Positions 32,557-40,808 of a stretch of 64,000 nucleotides of DNA are shown piece after piece. The position numbers were made by a program, and so were the translations under genes. Source of the stretch: JANLVI01 sp031363915 (lineage in GTDB: Bacteria > Vulcanimicrobiota > Vulcanimicrobiia > Vulcanimicrobiales > Vulcanimicrobiaceae); the NCBI GenBank assembly GCA_031363915.1, contig JANLVI010000014.1, forward strand, positions 60,015 to 124,014. The letters are read 5' to 3'. The notes below the pieces were generated by a model, which worked only from the letters and a program-made list of their open reading frames with translations, had not been told where the DNA came from and made no database searches. Positions within the stretch are counted from its first letter, which is position 1, and each line of letters begins with the position of its first letter.

Positions 32557-33614
32557 CAACGACCGCCTCCAACCGCCTCGCCGACGCGTGCGCAGCACTC
32601 GGGAGCGATGACGAGGCGCGCGCACACCTCGTCCGCGCCTGCCTCGATGCCGAAAAGCGTCTCGCGCGTATCGACTTCAACGTCCGCGATGAAGTGACGG
32701 GGCCGATCGTCGATGCACTGCACGCAAATATCGATTCGATTTCCGTCGAACTCGCCGATGGAACGATAGTCGAAGTCAAGTACCGTTCGAAGATCGCGCG
32801 TGACATCGTGATGCGCGATGTCGCGCGTCCCGATCACGTTTTCGAGCCGCAAACGACCAAGTTGTTGTTGCATCTCTCAAAAAATGCGAAGAACGTGCTC
32901 ATCGGCGGAGCATACGCAGGCGACCATGCGGTGCTGGTCGCAAAACAAAACGCCAAAGTCGGCGGCGTAGTCCACGGGTTCGAACCCAACGACGAGCAGA
33001 TGGAAATGCTGCAAAAGAACGTCGCGCGCAACGGTCTTTCCAACGTCAAGTTCGAGGCCGATGCGCTGTGGGACACTGCCGATGTCCGACTAGGTCTGGT
33101 CGGGAGTGACGCATTCGCGAGCGTTGCGCCGGTCGAAACCGGCGGTTTTATGACGACGACGATCGATGCATACGGTCGCAAAGCCGGTATCGCGAGCCTC
33201 GATGTGATCATGCTCGATATCGAGGGGTCCGAACTGCGCGCGCTACAGGGCGCCGCGGGATACTTGAGCCAGCCCCCGGGTCTAGCACCGGCGATCATCT
33301 ACGAAGTCAATCGAGGGTATGTGGACTGGTCGAACGGCTTGGACAAAACCGATATTGTGGAGTTTCTCGCCAAGCATGGCTACACGTCGTACTGCGTGCG
33401 CGACTATCAAACCAATATTCGCGTCGGCGGCCCCGTCGAACTCGTCCCCGTAGACGATGTCTATTTGACCGGACCGCCGCACGGTTTCAATATGCTCGCC
33501 GTCAAAGAGAACGTCGATCTCAAGCCGCCGTTCTATCGCATGACGCCGGGCCTGAGCCCCAAGCTCCTCTCGCATCGCGATCCGAAGCTGCATTCGCCGG
33601 GCGGACCCGCCTAG
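32553..33614 (+). CDS. FkbM-family SAM-dependent methyltransferase
   Basis: A 353-residue product. The methyltransferase core is at residues about 105-260: KNVLIGGAYAGDHAVLVAKQ (SAM-binding turn), HGFEPNDEQMEMLQKNV and VIMLDIEGSELRALQGA, which is the FkbM signature. The N-terminal 100 residues are specific to this protein, and a basic Pro-rich tail closes it. FkbM-type enzymes O-methylate sugars or small molecules. It overlaps the epimerase gene as ATGA and is the last gene of the module inserted between cdsA and dxr. Confidence 0.87.
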   Translation: MTTTASNRLADACAALGSDDEARAHLVRACLDAEKRLARIDFNVRDEVTGPIVDALHANIDSISVELADGTIVEVKYRSKIARDIVMRDVARPDHVFEPQTTKLLLHLSKNAKNVLIGGAYAGDHAVLVAKQNAKVGGVVHGFEPNDEQMEMLQKNVARNGLSNVKFEADALWDTADVRLGLVGSDAFASVAPVETGGFMTTTIDAYGRKAGIASLDVIMLDIEGSELRALQGAAGYLSQPPGLAPAIIYEVNRGYVDWSNGLDKTDIVEFLAKHGYTSYCVRDYQTNIRVGGPVELVPVDDVYLTGPPHGFNMLAVKENVDLKPPFYRMTPGLSPKLLSHRDPKLHSPGGPA

Positions 33615-33663
33615 CGACTTTGGACGCTGGGAATTCGCGCGTCGGAGGGCGCAAAAGGCTCGC

Positions 33664-35130
33664 ATGAAATATCGTCCGGTTGCCGCCCTGCTCGCCGTCG
33701 TTCTGGTGCTCTGCGCCCCACAAGCCGCGCGTGCCGATGCGGACGCGGCGCTGGCCACGATCTTCGCACCGAGCGTCAAGCCGTTTGTGAAATATGGAGC
33801 GACGTCGATAGCGATTGTCGACGTGCGCGTCGTCGACGGTACGGGAGCGCCGGCGCGCGAGCACCAGACCGTGCTGATCGCGGACGGGAAAATCGTCGCG
33901 AGCGGTCCGAACGGGTCGGCCGGCATTCCGAGCGACGCGACGAAAATCGACGGCGCGGGCCGAACGCTCACCCCGGGAATCGTCGGGACGCACAACCATC
34001 TTTACTATGTGAGCGGCGGCCCGCTCTTCATCATGCGTGAGATGCCTTACAGTTTTCCCAAGCTGTACCTGGCCGGCGGCGTGACGACGATGCGCACGGC
34101 CGGCTCCGTCGAGCCGATCAGCGATCTGACGATCAAATCCCAGATCGACCGCGGCGTTGCCGTCGGTCCGTCGATCCAGCCGACGAGCCCGTACCTGACG
34201 GGGCCGAACGATACGTACGTTCAGATGCTGCCGCTCAAAGACGCGGACGACGCGCGCAGAACGGTGACGTTCTGGGCCGATCACGGTATTACGTCGTTCA
34301 AAATTTACACCGACATCACGCGCGCGCAACTGGCGGCCGTGATCGAAACCGCGCACGCGCGTGGACTCAAAGTGATGGGCCACCTGTGTTCGATCGGCTT
34401 TAAAGAAGCCGCCGAAATGGGCATTGACGAACTCGAGCACGGTCTCCCGGTCGATTCGGAATTCGTTAAAGACAAAAAACCAGACGTGTGTCCCGATGAC
34501 GTGCGTGCCGACGATAGCCTTGCAAAACTCAGTGTCGATGGACCGGAACTCAGCGGCTTGATCGACACGCTCGTCAAGCACCACGTCATTCTCAGCTCGA
34601 CGCTTGCGGTGTTCGAATCATTCGTCGCTAACCGTCCGAGTATGGCGAAATTCCGACGCGCCTACGATTTGCTCGATCCGCAAACGAAGATCGACGTACT
34701 CTACACGCGCTCGCGAATCGGCGGCGCGCCCGGGCCCGAGGCGCAAAAGAGTTTGGAGAAAGAATTCGCCTTCGAGCGTGCGTTCGTGAAAGCCGGCGGC
34801 CTGCTCACGATGGGTCCCGATCCGACGGGTTACGGCGCCGTCGTCGCGGGCTTCGGCGATCAGCGGTGCATGGAATTGCTCGTCGATGCGGGATTCACGC
34901 CGCTCGAAGCGATTTCGATTGCAACCAAAAACGGCGCGGCGGCGCTCGGCATGAGCGATCGTATCGGTACGATTGCGGTCGGCAAAGATGCGGATCTCAT
35001 CCTCGTTAATGGCGCGCCCGATAAAAAAATCGACGACATGGAAAACGTCGAGACGGTTTTCAAAAAAGGCGTTGGTTACGATTCGAAAGCGCTCATCGAT
35101 GCGGTCCGCGGGTTCGTCGGACGTCAATGA
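33664..35130 (+). CDS. Secreted metal-dependent amidohydrolase
   Basis: A 488-residue amidohydrolase-superfamily protein with an N-terminal signal peptide (MKYRPVAALLAVVLVLCAP, then AARADA cleavage region). The first metal-binding pair appears as TPGIVGTHNHLYY, slightly different from the usual HxH; later features are KVMGHLCS, DELEHGLP and MGPDPTGYG with the catalytic Asp. The C-terminal composite domain reads DRIGTIAVGKDADLILVNG. This resembles imidazolonepropionase-like periplasmic hydrolases and dipeptidases; the substrate is not known. Its stop overlaps the dxr start (ATGA), so it is translated with dxr. Confidence 0.85.
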   Translation: MKYRPVAALLAVVLVLCAPQAARADADAALATIFAPSVKPFVKYGATSIAIVDVRVVDGTGAPAREHQTVLIADGKIVASGPNGSAGIPSDATKIDGAGRTLTPGIVGTHNHLYYVSGGPLFIMREMPYSFPKLYLAGGVTTMRTAGSVEPISDLTIKSQIDRGVAVGPSIQPTSPYLTGPNDTYVQMLPLKDADDARRTVTFWADHGITSFKIYTDITRAQLAAVIETAHARGLKVMGHLCSIGFKEAAEMGIDELEHGLPVDSEFVKDKKPDVCPDDVRADDSLAKLSVDGPELSGLIDTLVKHHVILSSTLAVFESFVANRPSMAKFRRAYDLLDPQTKIDVLYTRSRIGGAPGPEAQKSLEKEFAFERAFVKAGGLLTMGPDPTGYGAVVAGFGDQRCMELLVDAGFTPLEAISIATKNGAAALGMSDRIGTIAVGKDADLILVNGAPDKKIDDMENVETVFKKGVGYDSKALIDAVRGFVGRQ

Positions 35131-36317
35131 AACGCGTCGCGATCCTCGGTTCGACGGGCTCGATCGGGACGCAGGCGCTCGATATCATCGGCCGTCATCC
35201 CGGCCGTTTTCGTATCGCCGCGATCTCGGGCGGGCGCAACGAAGCGCTGCTCGTGCAGCAAGTCGAACGGTGGAAGCCGACGATCGTTTCCGTTGCGGAC
35301 GCCGAGGCCGCGGCGCGCCTGCGCGCGCGCTTCGGTGACGAGCATATCGTGCTCTCGGGGACGGCCGGATTGCGGGCGGTTGCGGCCGAGAGCGGCGCCG
35401 ACATCGTGCTTGCGGCGACCGACGGCTCCGTTGCGTTCGATGCGGTATTCGCAGCGGTCGATGCCGGGATAGACATCGCGGTTGCCAATAAAGAATTGAT
35501 CGTCGCTGCTGGCGAGTTGCTGTTCGAACGCGCGCGTGTCAGCGGCGCGCGATTGTTGCCGGTCGATAGCGAACATTCGGCAATCTTTCAATGCCTGGTC
35601 GGCGAGCCGCCCGAGCGCATCGCATCGATCGTCCTCACCGCATCGGGCGGGCCGTTTTGGGATCGCACGCTCGAGCAAATGGAATCCGCTACCGTTGCCG
35701 AGGCGCTCGATCATCCGACTTGGCAGATGGGGAAGAAGAACACGATCGACTCGGCGACGATGATGAACAAAGGCCTCGAAGTCATCGAGGCCAGCCGTTT
35801 CTTCGGGGTCGATGCCGACCGCATCGGTGTGCTCGTGCATCGCACGAGCGTCGCGCACGGTTTTGCGGTCTTTACCGACGGCAACGTCAAAGCCCAACTG
35901 GCACCGCCCGACATGCGCCTGCCGATCGGCTACGCGCTCGCCTATCCCGATCGTCTGCCGGATCGGCAAACGCCGACGCCGCTCGCGGCGCTCGGTGCGG
36001 CCGCAGGCGACGTGCGTGCCCGGTTGGATTTCGAACCGGCGGATTTGGTGCGCTTCCCCTGTCTTGCGCTCGCCTTTGAAGCGCTTCGAGCGGGCGGCAC
36101 GGCACCGGCGGCGCTCTCGGCAGCAAACGAGATCGCCGTCGACGCCTTTTTGGCGGGGTCGATCCGTTTTGGAGCGATCGCCCGCGTCGTCCGCCACGCC
36201 TTGACCGCGTTGCCGCAGGCCACGCTGACGCTTGACGCCGTCCGTGCCGCCGACACATTTGCACGCCGAGCGGCAGCCGACGCGGTCGAGCGGGAAGCGC
36301 ACATTGCTACGTCCTAG
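35127..36317 (+). CDS. dxr: 1-deoxy-D-xylulose 5-phosphate reductoisomerase
   Basis: Dxr carries out the first committed step of the MEP isoprenoid pathway, using NADPH. The 396-residue product starts with the dinucleotide fold MKRVAILGSTGSIGTQALDI, followed by ANKELIVAAGEL, the metal-binding SEHSAIFQCL, TASGGPFWDR, and the family motifs HPTWQMGKKNTIDSATMMNKGLEVIEA and QLAPPDMRLPIGYAL. With uppS, ispG and cdsA in the same block it supplies lipid carrier synthesis. It is followed by an 84-base gap before rseP. Confidence 0.96.
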   Translation: MKRVAILGSTGSIGTQALDIIGRHPGRFRIAAISGGRNEALLVQQVERWKPTIVSVADAEAAARLRARFGDEHIVLSGTAGLRAVAAESGADIVLAATDGSVAFDAVFAAVDAGIDIAVANKELIVAAGELLFERARVSGARLLPVDSEHSAIFQCLVGEPPERIASIVLTASGGPFWDRTLEQMESATVAEALDHPTWQMGKKNTIDSATMMNKGLEVIEASRFFGVDADRIGVLVHRTSVAHGFAVFTDGNVKAQLAPPDMRLPIGYALAYPDRLPDRQTPTPLAALGAAAGDVRARLDFEPADLVRFPCLALAFEALRAGGTAPAALSAANEIAVDAFLAGSIRFGAIARVVRHALTALPQATLTLDAVRAADTFARRAAADAVEREAHIATS

Positions 36318-36401
36318 GGGCGCTTGCTTCGGTTGCTTCAAGGCAAGATTCCGGAAACAAAGTGGAACCGAAACGGGTCGAACGGCGGTATCTAGAAAGA
36401 G

Positions 36402-37550
36402 ATGTCGATGACGCTGCTCGCCTTTGCCTTGCCGGATGTCGCCGGGGTCACGAAGATCCTCGTCTTCCTGATCATGCTCTCGATCCTCGTGACGCTCCAC
36501 GAGTACGGTCACTTTTTGCTGGCGCGCCGTAATGGCGTGCGCGTGAACGACTTTGCCGTCGGCTTTGGGCCGACGCTGTTGAAGTGGACCTCGCCGCGCT
36601 CCGGCACCAACTACCGCATCAACGCCCTGCCGCTCGGCGGATACTGTGCGATGAAAGGCGAGGACGGCAAAACGAACGAGGCCGAACAGCGGCGTGATTT
36701 TCTTGCCTCCGGCACCGCCGTGCACGATGACGACAACTTTCAATCGAAGTCGACGTACGCGCGTTTTTCGATCGTTGTTGCCGGACCCATCGCGAACTTC
36801 ATCGTCGCGTTCGTGCTCTTGGTCGTGAGTGCGCTTGCCTTTGGCATGCCCGATAAGAACGCATCGACGAACGTCGGTCCGATGCTCGACGGATATCCCG
36901 CGCAACTTGCGGGGATTCATCCGGGCGATACCATTGTTGCGATCGACGGCAAACACGTGAGTAATGGCGAGGAACTCGTCGGAATGATTCACGCTTCGAC
37001 CGGCAAGCTGCTGCATCTGCGCTATACGCGCGGCGGAATCACGCATGAGGTGGAGGTGACGCCGCGCGCCAACTCCGACCACGGCCAAACCTACGGCGTT
37101 ATCGGCTTCAATCCCGTGCCGACGTATCACAGCGTCAATCCGATCGATGCGGTGAAGTTTGCCGGCACCGACGTGGTCGGCATGATCGGCACGACGTTCG
37201 GTACGCTCGGTGCACTCGTCACGCATTTCACCTCGACTGCGGGCCAGCTTCAAGGCGTCGTCGGCATGGCGCGCATGTCATCGACGGTCCAAGATTTCGG
37301 CTGGGGCCCGTATCTGTTCTTAGCTGCGATGCTCTCGGTGAATCTGGGCGTCTTCAACCTGCTGCCGATTCCGGCACTCGACGGCGGCCGCGCGATCTTC
37401 ATCATCGCCGAGATGCTGCGCGGCAAACCGATCGATCCGGAAAAAGAAGCGCTGGTTCACGTCGGCGGTTTCGCGGTGCTTATCTTAGTCATGGTCCTCG
37501 TGACCTTTCATGACATCTCCCGGATCTTTGCCGGGAAGGGTGTTTTGTAG
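36402..37550 (+). CDS. rseP: Site-2 membrane protease RseP (M50)
   Basis: RseP cleaves transmembrane segments, typically of anti-sigma factors and spent signal peptides. The 382-residue product has the zinc site HEYGH at residues 33-37 in the first transmembrane helix, GFGPTLLKW, NALPLGGYCAMKGE, a single PDZ domain at about residues 165-240 (PAQLAGIHPGDTIVAIDG), and the second zinc/active-site motif NLLPIPALDGGR near residue 325-335. Enteric RseP has two PDZ domains; one, as here, is common elsewhere. dxr-rseP-ispG is a conserved order. Confidence 0.94.
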   Translation: MSMTLLAFALPDVAGVTKILVFLIMLSILVTLHEYGHFLLARRNGVRVNDFAVGFGPTLLKWTSPRSGTNYRINALPLGGYCAMKGEDGKTNEAEQRRDFLASGTAVHDDDNFQSKSTYARFSIVVAGPIANFIVAFVLLVVSALAFGMPDKNASTNVGPMLDGYPAQLAGIHPGDTIVAIDGKHVSNGEELVGMIHASTGKLLHLRYTRGGITHEVEVTPRANSDHGQTYGVIGFNPVPTYHSVNPIDAVKFAGTDVVGMIGTTFGTLGALVTHFTSTAGQLQGVVGMARMSSTVQDFGWGPYLFLAAMLSVNLGVFNLLPIPALDGGRAIFIIAEMLRGKPIDPEKEALVHVGGFAVLILVMVLVTFHDISRIFAGKGVL

Positions 37551-37562
37551 GTCTTCCCGCGC

Positions 37563-38090
37563 TTGGAGATTTTGCTGAATACGCTCCTCGATTCTCTCAA
37601 GCTCTCGGAGAAAATTCCGGGCTGGACGCGTTCTGATGAGGCCAAGGCACTAGCCGAGTTTGCGTACGATCTGCCCGATCATGGAGCCCTGGTGGAAATC
37701 GGCTCGTTCTTTGGTTCGGGAGCGGTCCTTCTCGCGGGGGCGCGCAATTCACGCGGCTCGAGTCGCGTGCGTTTTTTCGATCCGTTCGATGCCTCGGGCG
37801 ATGCCTTCTCCGTGCCGCATTACGACCAGTTGAGCTCCGCTCACGGCGGTCGTCCGCTGCGCGACCTCTTCGATGCTTGGGAACCCTGGCTCAAACCGGG
37901 CGGCATTATCGCACTGCACAAATCGGGTCCGCGCGACCACGCGCCGGAGCACGATGGCCGATACCGGGTCGCCATCGAGGAAGTCGTTCCGCCGTCCTAC
38001 GTTGACGTTACGTTGATCGGTCCGACGACCTTCGGTCGCAAGAACGTTGCACGTTGCCGGGAAGGGCGCTTTGCAGGTCTAAGGAGCTGA
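37563..38090 (+). CDS. Shortened class I methyltransferase-like protein
   Basis: A 175-residue product resembling the Methyltransf_24 family: ALVEIGSFFGSGAVLLAGAR (SAM-binding loop), VRFFDPFDASGDAFSVPHYDQL, then RDLFDAWEPWLKPGGIIALH. Between RDLFDA and WEPWLKPGG a full-length family member normally has about 60 residues, including the IDLLFIDGDHSY strand; that block is absent here. Only TTG at 37563 is available as a start because the rseP stop is in frame 15 bases upstream. The frame is otherwise intact to 38090, 1 base before ispG. It may be a minimised enzyme or a decayed one. Confidence 0.65.
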   Translation: MEILLNTLLDSLKLSEKIPGWTRSDEAKALAEFAYDLPDHGALVEIGSFFGSGAVLLAGARNSRGSSRVRFFDPFDASGDAFSVPHYDQLSSAHGGRPLRDLFDAWEPWLKPGGIIALHKSGPRDHAPEHDGRYRVAIEEVVPPSYVDVTLIGPTTFGRKNVARCREGRFAGLRS

Positions 38091-38091
38091 T

Positions 38092-39243
38092 ATGATTCGT
38101 TTGCGTCGCGCCTCGAAGCCGGTATTTCTCAAAAATAAGAGCGGTGAATCCGATGCCAAAGGCGTGTGGATCGGCGGCGACCATCCCGTCGCCGTGCAGT
38201 CGATGACGACCACCGACACGGCGGATTACGACAAGACCCTCGAACAAGTCTACGGTCTTGCGATGGCGGGCTGCGAGATCGTGCGCGTGACGTGCCAGGA
38301 CTCGCGCGATGCCGCAGGCTTGCCGCACATCGTGAAGCGCTCGCCCGTGCCGATCGTGGCCGATATCCACTTCGACCACCGCATGGCCCTCGCGGCGATC
38401 GAAGCCGGTGTCGCCAAACTGCGCCTCAACCCGGGCAACATCACGGACCCCGCTAAAACCAAAGAAGTAATCTCCCTTGCGATCGAACGCGGGACGCCGA
38501 TCCGTATCGGCGTGAATATGGGGTCGCTCGCCCGCGACCTCGAGGAAAAATACGGCCACACCCCCGAGGCGATGGTCGAATCGGCCCTGCGCCACGTCGC
38601 GATCGCCGAAGAACTCGGACACACGGACCTCGTGATCTCTCTCAAGGCGCACGACGTGACCACGACGGTCCACGCCTACCGTCTCATGGACAAGCGACTG
38701 GCGGAGCGCAAGACCCCTTACGCCTTGCATCTGGGCATCACCGAGGCCGGACTGCTCCGCGTCGGTACGATCAAGAGTTCGATCGGCCTTGGCATTCTGC
38801 TCTGGGAAGGGATCGGCGATACGATCCGCGTCTCACTGGCTGCCGATCCGCTCGAAGAAGTCCCCGTCTGCTGGGAGATCCTCAAGGCCCTCGGCATCCG
38901 CGAGAAGGGCTTCGAGATCACCGCGTGCCCCTCGTGCGGCCGCGCCGAGATCGATGTCCTCGACCTCGGGCGCTCGGTCGAGGCGATCGCCAAGAGCTAT
39001 TCTGCGCCCGTGAAAGTTGCCGTGATGGGCTGCGTTGTTAATGGCCCGGGTGAATCCAAAATGGCCGACGTCGGGGTCGCGGGAGGCAAGGGTAAGGGCG
39101 CGATCTACCGGAAAGGTGTCCTCGTGGGTACGTTTCCTGAGGCCGAGTTACTTGGTGCCTTGCGCGCTGAGATCGAAGCCGTTATCGCCGAACAGTATCC
39201 GGAATTCGCACATGAAATCAACCGTGAGCCTGCAAGCGCCTAG
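38092..39243 (+). CDS. ispG: (E)-4-hydroxy-3-methylbut-2-enyl-diphosphate synthase
   Basis: IspG is the [4Fe-4S] enzyme of the penultimate MEP-pathway step. The 383-residue product has VAVQSMTTTDTADYDKT, the TIM-barrel region RVTCQDSRDAAGLPHI and KLRLNPGNI, and the C-terminal cluster-binding cysteines CPSCGRAEID and VMGCVVNGPGE, followed by ADVGVAGGKGKG. Spacing and length match the bacterial short form. The 3' end is overlapped by 32 bases by the next gene. Confidence 0.96.
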   Translation: MIRLRRASKPVFLKNKSGESDAKGVWIGGDHPVAVQSMTTTDTADYDKTLEQVYGLAMAGCEIVRVTCQDSRDAAGLPHIVKRSPVPIVADIHFDHRMALAAIEAGVAKLRLNPGNITDPAKTKEVISLAIERGTPIRIGVNMGSLARDLEEKYGHTPEAMVESALRHVAIAEELGHTDLVISLKAHDVTTTVHAYRLMDKRLAERKTPYALHLGITEAGLLRVGTIKSSIGLGILLWEGIGDTIRVSLAADPLEEVPVCWEILKALGIREKGFEITACPSCGRAEIDVLDLGRSVEAIAKSYSAPVKVAVMGCVVNGPGESKMADVGVAGGKGKGAIYRKGVLVGTFPEAELLGALRAEIEAVIAEQYPEFAHEINREPASA

Positions 39244-39694
39244 CGCGAAGCTGCTGATCGCCACCACCGCCGTCGCGCTTGTGGCGTCGCTATCGCTTGC
39301 CTTCTCGCAGCCCACGACGATGCGCGTCGACGGCCACAGCGTGGTCTCGGACGTGCCGCCGGTGACGGTCGCAAAAGAAGCGTATCTCCCGATCCGCGCC
39401 GTCGCGGAGAGCCTCGGCGCGGAAGCCCACTACGATGCCGCCAGTGGCAGGATCGACTTCATCCACGGCGCCGACCATCTGCGCGTACGTGTCGGAGATA
39501 CGCACGCGACGCTCAACGGGCAACCGATGACCCTCAAGCACGCCCCGTTCATCGTGCGCCGCCGCGCCATGATCTTGACGGCGGCCCTGGCCCATGCGCT
39601 CGGCTCGAGCGTGCGCTACGACACCCGCACGGCGCGCATCGATGTCACGACGCCGGGCGTCGTCGAAGCCGGCGCGCCGGACACGACGCCTTAA
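39212..39694 (+). CDS. Secreted protein with copper-amine-oxidase N-terminal-like (stalk) domain
   Basis: A 160-residue product from ATG 39212, with a signal peptide (KLLIATTAVALVASLSLAFS, residues about 13-32) and then a repeat-like stalk domain: VTVAKEAYLPIRAVAESLGAEAHYDAASGRIDF, MTLKHAPFIVRRRAMILTAALAHALGSSVRYD and ARIDVT. This V.....YVP.R...E.LGA.V.WD pattern is the Cu_amine_oxidN1 domain, often in envelope proteins. The start is 32 bases inside ispG; an in-frame extension to 39035 is just ispG shadow. It ends in TAA with the A of TAA possibly used by the next start. Confidence 0.8.
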   Translation: MKSTVSLQAPSAKLLIATTAVALVASLSLAFSQPTTMRVDGHSVVSDVPPVTVAKEAYLPIRAVAESLGAEAHYDAASGRIDFIHGADHLRVRVGDTHATLNGQPMTLKHAPFIVRRRAMILTAALAHALGSSVRYDTRTARIDVTTPGVVEAGAPDTTP

Positions 39695-40785
39695 TCACTC
39701 CAACCCAGCCCCTCGATCCGGTCGCAATCAAAGCTCGCGCGACGCATTTTGTCGGGGGGAATCCGCCCCGGCCGATCGCTGCGGCCTTGCGCGAGATCGC
39801 GGACCGCACCCCGGCTGACCAGAGCGCCGACCTGTACGGTGCGGGCGATGCGATTGAAGCGTTGGAACGGGGCGTTGCGAAGCTGCTCGGAAAAGAAGCG
39901 GCGGTCTTCATGCCCAGCGGCACGATGGCCCAGCAAATTGCGCTGCGCATTCACGCCGAGCGCACGAAGAATCGCGTCGTCGCATTCCATCCCACCTCGC
40001 ATCTGGAGATTCACGAACAAGATGGATACCGGCTGCTGCACGGCCTTCGAGGCGTGCACGTCGGCACCGCGACGCGCGTCCCGTCGCTCGAGGATATCGC
40101 TGGACTGAGAGAAGCGGTCGGCACGCTCTTACTCGAGTTACCGCAACGCGAGATCGGCGGCCAACTTCCGAGCTGGGACGAGCTCGTCGCGCAAACGAGC
40201 GCCGCGCGCGAACGCGGTATGCGCGTCCACTGCGATGGCGCGCGCTTGTGGGAATCGCAGACGCATTTTGGCCGCACGCTCGCGGATATCGCGGGATTGT
40301 TCGATTCGGTCTACGTCTCGTTTTATAAGACGATCGGCGCGCTCACCGGCGCGATGCTTCTGGGGACGAACGAATTTTGCGCCGAAGCGCGTGTGTGGTT
40401 GCGGCGACACGGCGGTAACCTCTACGTGCTCGCACCCTACGTGCTCTCTGCAACATATGCGCTCGACGATCGCCTACCGCGTATTCCCGCATACGTCGCG
40501 CGCGCAAAGTCGCTCGCGGAAACATTTGCATCGGTCGCGGGTATCGACATCGTACCGAACCCCCCACAGGCACACATGTTTCATGCACTGCTCCATGGCG
40601 ATGCCGACACGCTCGTCACCCGCGCCCTTACCGCTGCTGACAAAACCGGCATCTGGACGTTCGAGCGACTCAGCCCGACGATCCATCCGCAGATTCACAC
40701 GTGGGAAGTCTCCGTGGGCGATGCAACGCTTGCGCTCGATGACCGAGCGCTCGCGCCGCTCCTGGCCTCCATTCTCCACGGCTAG
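39694..40785 (+). CDS. Threonine aldolase / beta-eliminating lyase-like PLP enzyme
   Basis: A PLP fold-type I enzyme: LLGKEAAVFMPSGTMAQQIALR, HPTSHLEIHEQDGY, MRVHCDGARLWES (the Asp that contacts the pyridine N), and SFYKTIGALTGAML with the Schiff-base Lys. The first canonical start is TTG at 39787 (332 residues), but family-like sequence (THFVGGNPPRPIAAALREIADRT, cf. the RSDTVTRPT region) already appears upstream of it. In that frame the only junction-like start is ATC at 39694, overlapping the previous TAA exactly as TAATG does elsewhere. With it the protein has 363 residues, the normal family length. The ATC start is an inference. Confidence 0.75.
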   Translation: MTPTQPLDPVAIKARATHFVGGNPPRPIAAALREIADRTPADQSADLYGAGDAIEALERGVAKLLGKEAAVFMPSGTMAQQIALRIHAERTKNRVVAFHPTSHLEIHEQDGYRLLHGLRGVHVGTATRVPSLEDIAGLREAVGTLLLELPQREIGGQLPSWDELVAQTSAARERGMRVHCDGARLWESQTHFGRTLADIAGLFDSVYVSFYKTIGALTGAMLLGTNEFCAEARVWLRRHGGNLYVLAPYVLSATYALDDRLPRIPAYVARAKSLAETFASVAGIDIVPNPPQAHMFHALLHGDADTLVTRALTAADKTGIWTFERLSPTIHPQIHTWEVSVGDATLALDDRALAPLLASILHG

Positions 40786-40808
40786 TCGCCCGGGAGAAGT
40801 GGCCCTCG

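Noticed and set aside
35124..37253. A 709-residue open frame on the minus strand opposite dxr and rseP
   Set aside because: It is antisense to two clearly identified genes, its translation is Arg/His/Asp-rich with no family sequence, and GC-rich coding DNA commonly leaves such open frames on the other strand.
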